Below are positions 24,734 to 31,874 of a stretch of 33,653 nt of DNA, one piece after another. A program made the position numbers and the translations under genes. Where the stretch lies: the NCBI GenBank assembly GCA_002727195.1, contig PBWH01000027.1, positions 84,707 through 118,359 of the forward strand, given 5' to 3'. Under the pieces are notes generated by a model that was given only the letters and a program-made list of their open reading frames with translations, was not told the DNA's origin and searched no databases. The stretch's first letter is position 1, and the number at the start of each line of letters is the position of its first letter. This DNA comes from Gemmatimonadota bacterium (GTDB lineage: Bacteria; Latescibacterota; UBA2968).

Positions 24734-27141
24734 CACGATGGATGGCTGACCTTGAGAGGCACCGGACTTGGATCCTCGTGGTGGGTGGCCTGCTCTTCGC
24801 CACGGTCTGCATCCGGTCAGCCTGGATGTCGGACGACGCATACATTACGCTGAGGACAATCGACAATTTCGTCAACGGCCACGGTCTGCGCTGGAATATT
24901 GCCGAACGTGTTCAGACCTACACGCATCCACTCTGGCTTATCCTCCTCACGCCGATTTACGCGCTCACCCGTGAAGCTTTTGTCACGACTCTTGTAGTCT
25001 CGCACGTTCTGTCCATCCTGTCAGTTGTCTCCCTTCCGGTCCTGTTCAGACTGCGTGCCGCTCAGGTGCTGTTCGTCCTGGTCGCGCTCAGCGGGTCCAA
25101 GTTCTACGTCGATTATTCGACGTCCGGTCTTGAGAATCCGCTGACGCACGTCATATTCGTGTTCTATGCCTGGCTCTTTTCCCGATTCATCGGCCTAGAG
25201 GAGAAAAAGGTCTTTCAGGGGCTGTGTCTGTTGGCAGGCCTTGCCATCCTCAACCGTATGGACGCCTCGCTCCTGATCCTTCCGAGTCTGGGGTTCGCGG
25301 CGGTGCGGATCGGTGGACGCCACGTGGTCCGATCGGGCCTCCCGGCATTCGCGCCTCTGATCCTGTGGTTCGTGTTCTCCCTTGTCTATTACGGCTTCCC
25401 ATTCCCGAATACGGCCTACGCCAAGTTGGGTAGCGGGATCCCCAGGATGGACCTGCTGAGCCAAGGAATCTCTTATCTCGGCAGCTGCTGGATGCACGAC
25501 TGGCTTTCGTGTGTACTTATAATGGGCGCCTTCGTTGTGGCTGCAGTTCGTCGGGAGCCTGTTGGCCTGACACTGGCGGCTGGGATGATCCTTCACCTCG
25601 CCTACGTGGTCTGGATCGGAGGCGGTTTCATGGTCGGGCGTTTTCTCACCGGGTCGCTCGTATTCGCTGTGATCGTCCTGGCGAGGCTCCGCATGAATCT
25701 GTCCACGTGGTTGGCCGTGGCGGCGGCCGCCCTCGTGGTCAGCAGCCTTCATCACCTGTCGCCGTTTCGTGTTGGAGAAAGCTTTGGTCACACCGTCTAC
25801 TCTCGGTCCGGCGTTCTGGACGAGAGGGGGATGTACTACCGACGGTATGGGCTGCTTCCGGCCATCGAGAGGGGCCACGCACCCGTGTTTCCACCCCGGA
25901 TCACCTTTGCGGCGAAAAGGGAGCCAGTGGTCAAGGGGTCGATCGGGGTCATCGGCTATGCCTGGGGGCCTCAAGAACACATCATCGATCCGATGGGGCT
26001 CGGAGATCCTCTTCTGAGCCGGCTGCCAAACCACGATTTGGGATCACGGATCGGTCACTTTCGACGCGCCGTGCCAGTTGGGTACGTGGAAACAATCGCA
26101 ACTGGTGAGAATCGGATCCGGAACCCCGATGTCGCCAGATATTACGAGGGGATTGTCTCCATTACCCGTGGGGACATTTGGAGCGGGGCCCGATGGGGCG
26201 ACATCCTGGCCCATAATCTGGGGCAGCGGGACTATCTGCTGGTCGGCCTCCGGGACGCTCAGGAGCGGAGCTACCAGAGTCGGAGTGCCGCAGCGAGAGG
26301 TGACACGGCATCGGCCATGGACCTGCTTGGGGCCGCCCGCGTCAAAGATCCGGAGAACGCCGAGGTTGCGCGGGATCTGGCGTCGTTGTTACGTGCCAGG
26401 GGCCGGACGCGTGAGGCTGCTCCCATAATCGCGCAGGCTTGCAGCCTTCGGCTCGAAAGGGACGACTATTTCACTGAGTTGTCGGCCATCGCCTTCGCTC
26501 TCATCCAGGACGGACACACGGCGGAAGCGATCGAGCTGTATCGGTCGGGCATCCGGCTAAACTCGGACTATGTCGCGGGTCTGCTCAACTTGGGTTTCTG
26601 GCACCTCCAGCAGGGCGACGTGGAAGGGGCGGATCGCTATCTTGCCCGAGCATTGGCCGGGAGTCCGACTTCCGCCGAAGCCATTCTGGCGGGACTGACC
26701 CGACAGAACAAGGACCCCAGAGATCTGCCCGGACTCCAATCGGTTATACCGTTTTCCAGTGAATCCCCTGCAGAATGGGTACTGCTCTACCGGTTGCTCA
26801 CCAGGATCGGGTTACGTGCCGAGCGATGGTCGGCCATCCAGGTCGCCTTTGGAATCCACGGTCTCGATGACGACGTCCTCGGGATGATTCGAGAGGAGTT
26901 TCACCAGCTGATTAGCGAAGGTGACAGTGAAGCTGCGGGTACGTTCCTGACGCCACTCCTGGAGATCGACTCGTCTCACGGGTTGCTTTACTACTACGCA
27001 GGAATCCTCCACGAGGCGCTTGGGCAGTTCGACCGAGCAGTCCTGGCCCACCGTCACTCTGTCCATCTGGAGCCGGATCAGGTGCTTGGCAGGGAGGCGT
27101 TGGAAAGGGCAGTGGAAAGGCTGCGTGCCAGGAAGCCGTAG
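24730..27141 (+). CDS. AftB-like GT-C membrane glycosyltransferase with C-terminal TPRs
   Basis: 803 residues. After the first membrane segment, W32-M-S-D-D-A-Y-I-T-L and 'NGHGLRWN', then VQTYTHPLWL, form the acidic loop signature of the AftB/arabinofuranosyltransferase-like GT-C group, which takes sugars from polyprenyl phosphates on the outer face of the membrane. About ten hydrophobic segments run to roughly residue 350. A soluble region follows, then TPR-like helices at about 515-660 (NLGFWHLQQGDVEGADRYL) and again at about 750-795 (YYYAGILHEALGQFDRAV). The GTG start overlaps the PhyH stop by 4 nt; an ATG four codons later is the alternative. Length and frame are intact. Confidence 0.82.
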   Translation: MTRWMADLERHRTWILVVGGLLFATVCIRSAWMSDDAYITLRTIDNFVNGHGLRWNIAERVQTYTHPLWLILLTPIYALTREAFVTTLVVSHVLSILSVVSLPVLFRLRAAQVLFVLVALSGSKFYVDYSTSGLENPLTHVIFVFYAWLFSRFIGLEEKKVFQGLCLLAGLAILNRMDASLLILPSLGFAAVRIGGRHVVRSGLPAFAPLILWFVFSLVYYGFPFPNTAYAKLGSGIPRMDLLSQGISYLGSCWMHDWLSCVLIMGAFVVAAVRREPVGLTLAAGMILHLAYVVWIGGGFMVGRFLTGSLVFAVIVLARLRMNLSTWLAVAAAALVVSSLHHLSPFRVGESFGHTVYSRSGVLDERGMYYRRYGLLPAIERGHAPVFPPRITFAAKREPVVKGSIGVIGYAWGPQEHIIDPMGLGDPLLSRLPNHDLGSRIGHFRRAVPVGYVETIATGENRIRNPDVARYYEGIVSITRGDIWSGARWGDILAHNLGQRDYLLVGLRDAQERSYQSRSAAARGDTASAMDLLGAARVKDPENAEVARDLASLLRARGRTREAAPIIAQACSLRLERDDYFTELSAIAFALIQDGHTAEAIELYRSGIRLNSDYVAGLLNLGFWHLQQGDVEGADRYLARALAGSPTSAEAILAGLTRQNKDPRDLPGLQSVIPFSSESPAEWVLLYRLLTRIGLRAERWSAIQVAFGIHGLDDDVLGMIREEFHQLISEGDSEAAGTFLTPLLEIDSSHGLLYYYAGILHEALGQFDRAVLAHRHSVHLEPDQVLGREALERAVERLRARKP

Positions 27142-27209
27142 TGTTCAGTACTCAACTGCCCGATCGAGCGTCTTGAGGGTCAGATCTCTGCCCTCGGATG
27201 GTCCTACGA

Positions 27210-27683
27210 TCATTCCTCTCCATCGTAGTACGTCTGATCCGTCCGCGTCCAGAAGACACGATCCTCATCCGGCTGTCCCTTCCACACCTTCCTTGCAATC
27301 AACTGCTTGTCGCTGTCCGGGTAGTAGCACGCGTCGAACGGCGGGTCATCGGAGACGACGAGATAGACCACATCCTCGTCTGTGTCGTTGCTGATCTGGT
27401 GTGCCATGCCAGGTGGACACATAATCGCGTCACCGGTCTTGGCTGTGTGGTGTTCGTCGTCCATCCGTATGGTGGCCGTTCCCGACACGATGTAATACAT
27501 CTCCCAGAGGGCGGCGTGTGAGTGGTGAGGGAAGTTCTTTTTTCCGGGAGGCAGGGTGACGGCGTCGAGGTCGAAGGGGCCGCCTGTTTCGGGGATGGTG
27601 AAAAGGGCTTTGCGGGAGAATCCGAATCGGCCTTTCGGGGACTCGCGGGTGTTGGTCTCTTTGTCAGATTGGCGTGCGATCAT
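27210..27683 (-). CDS. Cupin-domain protein
   Basis: 157 residues, a single small beta-barrel. The first cupin motif supplies His54, His56 and Glu61 (FPHHSHAALWEMYYIVSG); the second, GDAIMCPPGMAHQISN (84-99), supplies His95. Together these are a complete metal site, so it may be a dioxygenase, isomerase or sugar-binding sensor. There is no signal peptide. The ATG at 27683 has AGGAG about 7 nt before it, which favours it over the in-frame ATG at 27713. It overlaps the 3' end of the secreted-protein gene upstream. Confidence 0.8.
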   Translation of the reverse strand: MIARQSDKETNTRESPKGRFGFSRKALFTIPETGGPFDLDAVTLPPGKKNFPHHSHAALWEMYYIVSGTATIRMDDEHHTAKTGDAIMCPPGMAHQISNDTDEDVVYLVVSDDPPFDACYYPDSDKQLIARKVWKGQPDEDRVFWTRTDQTYYDGEE

Positions 27684-28002
27684 TTGGGTGCTCCTGAGTT
27701 TGGCGTTCGGCATCGATAGTGATCTCAATCCAGCCAGATCCAGCCTCTCGTGTACTTTGACTGTTGTTATTCGGTAGAAGATTTGAATCGCGACCGGGAA
27801 GAACGGACCAGCTTGGAACATACTGGAGCTGGAATTTATCCCATTGGCTAATCCGCGAAACAGTCCCAAGCGCCCACAAAGACACTGCCTTGGGGTGAAC
27901 TACAGTTCCTGGATTGCTTTCCGTATCAGCCCCGCGGGAGTGTGATGCCATCATTCCGAGGCCGAAAGCCAAAGACAGAAATACGATTACCCGAGATCTC
28001 AC
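27664..28002 (-). CDS. Small secreted protein, function unknown
   Basis: 112 residues from a GTG. The N-terminus MRSRVIVFLSLAFGLGMMA is a clear Sec signal peptide, with likely cleavage near SRG-AD. The mature part (about 85 residues, e.g. SLWALGTVSRISQWDKFQ and YVPSWSVLPG) has no cysteines and no family I recognise. GAGAGG lies 6 nt before the GTG (28009-28014). The gene runs 20 nt into the cupin gene in another frame, so it could be a shortened version of a once longer protein, or a coupled pair. Confidence 0.5.
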   Translation of the reverse strand: MRSRVIVFLSLAFGLGMMASHSRGADTESNPGTVVHPKAVSLWALGTVSRISQWDKFQLQYVPSWSVLPGRDSNLLPNNNSQSTREAGSGWIEITIDAERQTQEHPNDRTPI

Positions 28003-28066
28003 GTATTACCTCTCAGATGAAAACGTCCGATGTGTGCTTTTAAAATAAGCGCCATTTGAAACTTTA

Positions 28067-28094
28067 TAATATCCAGCGAATCTGTAATTGCAAT
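28067..28094 (-). promoter_or_regulatory. Candidate sigma70-type promoter
   Basis: On the minus strand TTGCAA (28094-28089), a 16-bp spacer and TATTAT (28072-28067) lie about 65 bp upstream of the GTG of the small secreted protein, in unusually AT-rich DNA. Pattern match only. The rest of 28100-28332 is AT-rich with short inverted repeats such as ggcg-gga-cgcc (near 28133) and no coding frame. Confidence 0.35.
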
Positions 28095-28332
28095 AGCCCA
28101 TGAACTGCTAAAACCCGGTAATTAATAGATAGTGGCGGGACGCCTTGATGCGATTATTAATTTTGGGTCCAGGATTAATAAGCAAAGTTAGTAACCAAGG
28201 TGGAATCACGATACTTGGGTAACCTGGGCCTTAAAGGGGGCGCGCACTGCAGACGCCTATTCTGGCAACCTGTGAAGGCGCAAGCTAAACCCTTCTACAT
28301 TCTGGACATGGTAACGACTGAGGTGAAAAACG

Positions 28333-29157
28333 ATGCAAGACACGCGTGACTCAACGACAGGCGTCGGTAAAATCGAAGCAGGGCAGATTGATCTTTCTGG
28401 AAAAGTCGCGCTGGTTACCGGTGGTGGGCGCGGTATCGGAGCTACGCTCTCGCTGGTGCTTGCTCAGGCTGGGGCAAACATTGCCATCAACTACAGCACT
28501 GGCCACGAAGAAGCCAATAGAATACGAAAGAACATCGAGGCCGCAGGTGGGCGCGCCACGACCATTTGCGCGGATGTCGGCGATACCACTCAGTGTGCCG
28601 CGCTCGTCCGTCAAGCGAATGAGGCTTTCGGTCAGGTGGATATTTTGGTGAGTAATGCCGGAATCGGCCAACCTCACAAAATCGTCGATACACCCGACGA
28701 GGAATGGGAACGGGTGATGAACGTCAATGCACGTGCCACATTCGCACTTGCCCGAGAACTGTTACCGGGGATGGTCGATCGGAAGTTCGGACGAATTGTG
28801 GCAATCTCGTCGAACATCGCCGTTTATGGGCGCGGTGGTGGGTCCTTTGCCACCTACGCCGCTTCCAAGGCCGCCTTGATTGCTCTGACAAAAGGGATAG
28901 CTCATGAAGGTGCTCCCTTTGTCACTGCCAATGCCATCTGTCCGGGGCCCACCGACAGAGAATTAGCCGAAGATAGATCCACGGCAGTATCGATTCAGGA
29001 AGACGAGCCAATGGACTGGCTGGGAATTCCGATGCTCATCAGTCGTAAGGGAATAGCCGAAGATATTGCCCACGCAGCGGCCTATTTCGCATCACCCGCC
29101 GCAGAATATGTCACGGGTCAAACGCTGCACGTCAGCGGCGGGTTGTTCATGCCGTAG
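28333..29157 (+). CDS. Short-chain dehydrogenase/reductase (SDR)
   Basis: 274 residues, classical SDR. NAD(P) motif T29-G-G-G-R-G-I-G36, NAG at 108-110, and the catalytic Ser160, Tyr175 and Lys179 (TYAASKAAL). The C-terminus GQTLHVSGGLFMP is typical of FabG-like enzymes. It should reduce a ketone or oxidise a secondary alcohol; the substrate is unknown. The ATG is preceded by AGGTGA at about 6 nt. It begins a plus-strand run with a PhyH oxygenase 18 nt downstream and a Gfo/Idh enzyme further on, suggesting oxidation of one small molecule in steps (inference). Confidence 0.9.
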   Translation: MQDTRDSTTGVGKIEAGQIDLSGKVALVTGGGRGIGATLSLVLAQAGANIAINYSTGHEEANRIRKNIEAAGGRATTICADVGDTTQCAALVRQANEAFGQVDILVSNAGIGQPHKIVDTPDEEWERVMNVNARATFALARELLPGMVDRKFGRIVAISSNIAVYGRGGGSFATYAASKAALIALTKGIAHEGAPFVTANAICPGPTDRELAEDRSTAVSIQEDEPMDWLGIPMLISRKGIAEDIAHAAAYFASPAAEYVTGQTLHVSGGLFMP

Positions 29158-29174
29158 TCCCCGAAGGGGAATCC

Positions 29175-30104
29175 ATGCCAGGACTTAGTCAGTCAGATTT
29201 GGATTCGTACCGACACCAGGGTTGCCTGGTGCTTAGGGAGGGGCTTCAGCAGGAAGATCTGCTCCTGCTACGTGGGTTGATTTCTACACTCATCGAAGAA
29301 CATGCTCAGAAACTCTATCGTGCGGGAAAGATGTCTTCCTTGCATGAAACTGAGTCCTTTGAACGCCGTCTGGCCGTGATCAATGAGGAAGTGAAGTTCA
29401 GGAGCCGCTTGGAGGATCTAACACGAAGACTCGATTCCCCAGAGCTATTCAACTTCGTACGGCACCCGGCAATCCTGGGCAGCATCTCGTCCCTCCTGGG
29501 ACCAGAGGTCGCCTGGACGGGCAGTTTCGTCACCAGGCCGAAACTGCCCCAGAATGCGTCTGCCATTTTTCCTTGGCATCAGGACAGTCAATATTATGGA
29601 GAACCGACTCAGCACTTGCACGTGGTAAGTGTGTGGATCCCTCTAGTCGATGTGGACGAAAACAATGGTTGCCTCTACGTATTGCCGGGGAGCCACAGGT
29701 GGGGTCTTCTGGAGGGGAACCGCGGTGCGGATAATTTGATGATTACCACCGAGGAGGTGGATAAGCGTGGCAAACCAACTGCCTTGCCGATGAGTCAGGG
29801 TGACATCCTTTTCTTCTCAAACCTTATTTTTCATTCCAGCAAGCCCAACACCACCGACAAAGTAAGGTGGAGTGTCGACCTGCGGTATGTTGCACCATCC
29901 CTGGCCGCAGCTCTGACAGAACAGCAGAAGCAAGGCTACGATACCCTGAGTACCCACTACGGTGTTGCACCAATTACAGTGAGAAGTCGCCGGCCGGAGA
30001 ACGTCGCGGATTTGGCACAACTGCAGGCATTCGCTTCCCGATATTCTGCGCAGAAAGCATCCCTCAGAAAGGGCGTCGACCTCAAATCGGGTCAGGCTCG
30101 ATGA
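29175..30104 (+). CDS. Phytanoyl-CoA dioxygenase (PhyH) family protein
   Basis: 309 residues, the longest of the three PhyH members here. Iron ligands are H135-x-D137 (FPWHQDSQYYG) and His220 (LIFHSSKPN), with Arg231 (KVRWSVDLRY) the likely 2-oxoglutarate anchor. 'NGCLYVLPGSHRWG' and 'SVWIPLVDVDENNG' match the close relatives of true phytanoyl-CoA and ectoine-type hydroxylases. It is separated from the SDR gene by 17 nt, so the two are co-transcribed. Its codon and base use is less GC-biased than the copies at 1.7 and 23.9 kb. Confidence 0.9.
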   Translation: MPGLSQSDLDSYRHQGCLVLREGLQQEDLLLLRGLISTLIEEHAQKLYRAGKMSSLHETESFERRLAVINEEVKFRSRLEDLTRRLDSPELFNFVRHPAILGSISSLLGPEVAWTGSFVTRPKLPQNASAIFPWHQDSQYYGEPTQHLHVVSVWIPLVDVDENNGCLYVLPGSHRWGLLEGNRGADNLMITTEEVDKRGKPTALPMSQGDILFFSNLIFHSSKPNTTDKVRWSVDLRYVAPSLAAALTEQQKQGYDTLSTHYGVAPITVRSRRPENVADLAQLQAFASRYSAQKASLRKGVDLKSGQAR

Positions 30105-30428
30105 AAGGACCTGTGGTCAAGCAAGGATAGTCTGTCTCTTGATGAAACAGAGGTCTGAGACACAGCCGTTCACGAGGTGCTGCTGGGAGTTGTGGGGCGG
30201 GTTTGACTTACTGGGTCCTGGACGTGAACGGTACGTGGCTAGAATGTTCCTTAATGTACTCTTGCCAAACACATTGGAATTGAGACGTTCGCAGGAGCGT
30301 ATCGATCCCATTTGCAGTAAAATCGAATCAATTTGTCGCTGGCTCATCTAATGACCCTGTCTGGGGTGAACTGGTGTGTTGACTCACCGGATTGGCCCCG
30401 GAATCCCATTCGCAGAAAGCGAGGAAGG
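30105..30428. other. Intergenic region without a supported gene
   Basis: 324 bp between the PhyH and second Gfo/Idh genes. A 70-codon plus-strand frame (30139-30351) has no ribosome site and no recognisable features, so I do not call it. No clear promoter or terminator is visible. Confidence 0.4.
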
Positions 30429-31598
30429 ATGAAGACGTATCGAGTAGCTATCTTAGGGTGTAGATCGCGGGGAACATCTGCCGCCCGAGTCTACCAAGCC
30501 CACCCTCGGACCAATGTCGTTGGTCTGTGCGATTTGCTCGAAGATCGGTCGAAAAGCCTGGGGGATGAACTCGGCGTTGCCGGCCGATTCACTGATCTGG
30601 ACGAGATGATCCGTCAGACGCAGCCGGACATCGTCGCCATTCCGACCGCACCGTATCTGCACGCACCCCTGGCTCTGCGTGTGCTGGAGCACGGGGTCCA
30701 CATCGAAGTCGAAAAACCGATGGGAATGGACCTGCTCGAAACTGATTCAGTGATGGAGAAAGCTGAGGAGAAGGGCGTTCAGGTCGCGGTGCACCATCAG
30801 TGGCGTTTGCACGCCTGGGCTCAGGCGATCAGCAAGTATTACGAGTCAGGCAAGATCGGCGAACTGCGCTATATCTACGCCAGTGGTAAGGGCTACTATG
30901 GCGGTTTTGGCCTAATGGAGATCGGGACGCACCTGCTAAACAGCATGATCAAGTTTGGCGGCCATTGTCAAAGCGTCACGGCACATGCTACCAGGCGTGG
31001 CCGTCCGATCACTCCGAAGGACGTTTTGCCTGCTCCTCGTGGAAACGGAACGATTGCAGGGGATAACGTTACGGCATCTTTACAGTTTCCTAATGGGGTT
31101 ACTGGTACCCTTCTTCAGCATCACCTCGAATCGAACGATGTCAATGCCCACGTGATCGAGCTCTACGGCACGGAAGGACGATTGCTGTGGCATACACAGG
31201 GTGCCTGGCATCTGCCGAATCCACACATGGTGCCTGAGAATAATCTGGATCGATGGGAGAAACTTACACCTCTCTATCCTGAGAGTTTCGAAGAAGCAGC
31301 AAAAAAGATCCCCGACGGCAGTACCACAGAAGGGGACTACTGGTTCGTAGAAGAGTATGTCCGGGCGCTGGATGAACGTCGACCGCACGAGTGCAGCGGG
31401 CACGAAGGCCGTCACGTGGTGGAAATCATCATGGGCATCTTCGAATCAGCCGCTTATGGCACCCGCGTCGATCTCCCACAATCTGATCGTGAACATCCAC
31501 TATTACGTTGGAGGAAGGAAACGGGCTTGGGACCACCCGATCCGATGCCGATGATCGACAAAGAGTGGCTTGAAGAAGAAAACAGAGGGGCGGGATAG
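30429..31598 (+). CDS. Gfo/Idh/MocA family oxidoreductase
   Basis: 389 residues. The nucleotide-binding loop is G10-C-R-S-R-G15 (a less usual variant of GxGxxG), the EKP motif is at 95-97 (EVEKPMGMD), and MEIGTHLLNSM carries the conserved GxH. It is an NAD(P)-dependent sugar or polyol dehydrogenase of unknown substrate. The ATG of MKTYRVAILG follows GAGGAAGG closely; the frame extends to 30333 but those 32 codons are not family-like. It is clearly divergent from the copy at 4886-6049, so it is not a recent duplicate. Confidence 0.9.
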   Translation: MKTYRVAILGCRSRGTSAARVYQAHPRTNVVGLCDLLEDRSKSLGDELGVAGRFTDLDEMIRQTQPDIVAIPTAPYLHAPLALRVLEHGVHIEVEKPMGMDLLETDSVMEKAEEKGVQVAVHHQWRLHAWAQAISKYYESGKIGELRYIYASGKGYYGGFGLMEIGTHLLNSMIKFGGHCQSVTAHATRRGRPITPKDVLPAPRGNGTIAGDNVTASLQFPNGVTGTLLQHHLESNDVNAHVIELYGTEGRLLWHTQGAWHLPNPHMVPENNLDRWEKLTPLYPESFEEAAKKIPDGSTTEGDYWFVEEYVRALDERRPHECSGHEGRHVVEIIMGIFESAAYGTRVDLPQSDREHPLLRWRKETGLGPPDPMPMIDKEWLEEENRGAG

Positions 31599-31652
31599 CA
31601 GAAAAGGATAAACCAAGGTGCGCTCGGGTCAGACCAGGAATAATCGAAGATT

Positions 31653-31835
31653 GCTGCCACTTTCGTGAGTAACTTGATCATGCAGGGCGTGGATGTCCGT
31701 ACAGCGCAGGAACTGGCTGGGCATCGCGATATCACAACAACAATGAAGTACGCACACCTAGCGCCGGGCCATCTCGAAAACAGCGTTGAACAGCTTGTTT
31801 GGGAGAGAGAGCAGCGCAGCTCTGTGGCGAGCTAG
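31653..31835 (+). pseudogene. Tyrosine recombinase (integrase) C-terminal remnant
   Basis: A short frame ending at TAG 31833-31835 encodes ATFVSNLIMQGVDVRTAQEL, then AGHRDITTTMKYAHLAP. This is the end of a phage/XerC-type integrase: the late catalytic His (GH) and the nucleophile Tyr (MKYAHL) are kept, while the HxLRHT Arg box and everything N-terminal are gone (in-frame TAA at 31641). It must be an inactive leftover of an integrated element. Confidence 0.8.
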
Positions 31836-31863
31836 GTTGCGTATGGAATCAGATCAGGCTACC

Positions 31864-31868
31864 AGGAG
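31864..31868 (+). promoter_or_regulatory. Ribosome binding site for the EVE-domain gene
   Basis: AGGAG, 6 nt before the ATG at 31875. A GTG at 31872 in the same frame is the alternative start. Confidence 0.55.
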
Positions 31869-31874
31869 CCGGTG

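Noticed and set aside
30139..30351. A 70-codon plus-strand frame between the PhyH and Gfo/Idh genes
   Set aside because: No ribosome site, no recognisable motif and mixed composition; length is within chance for this region.
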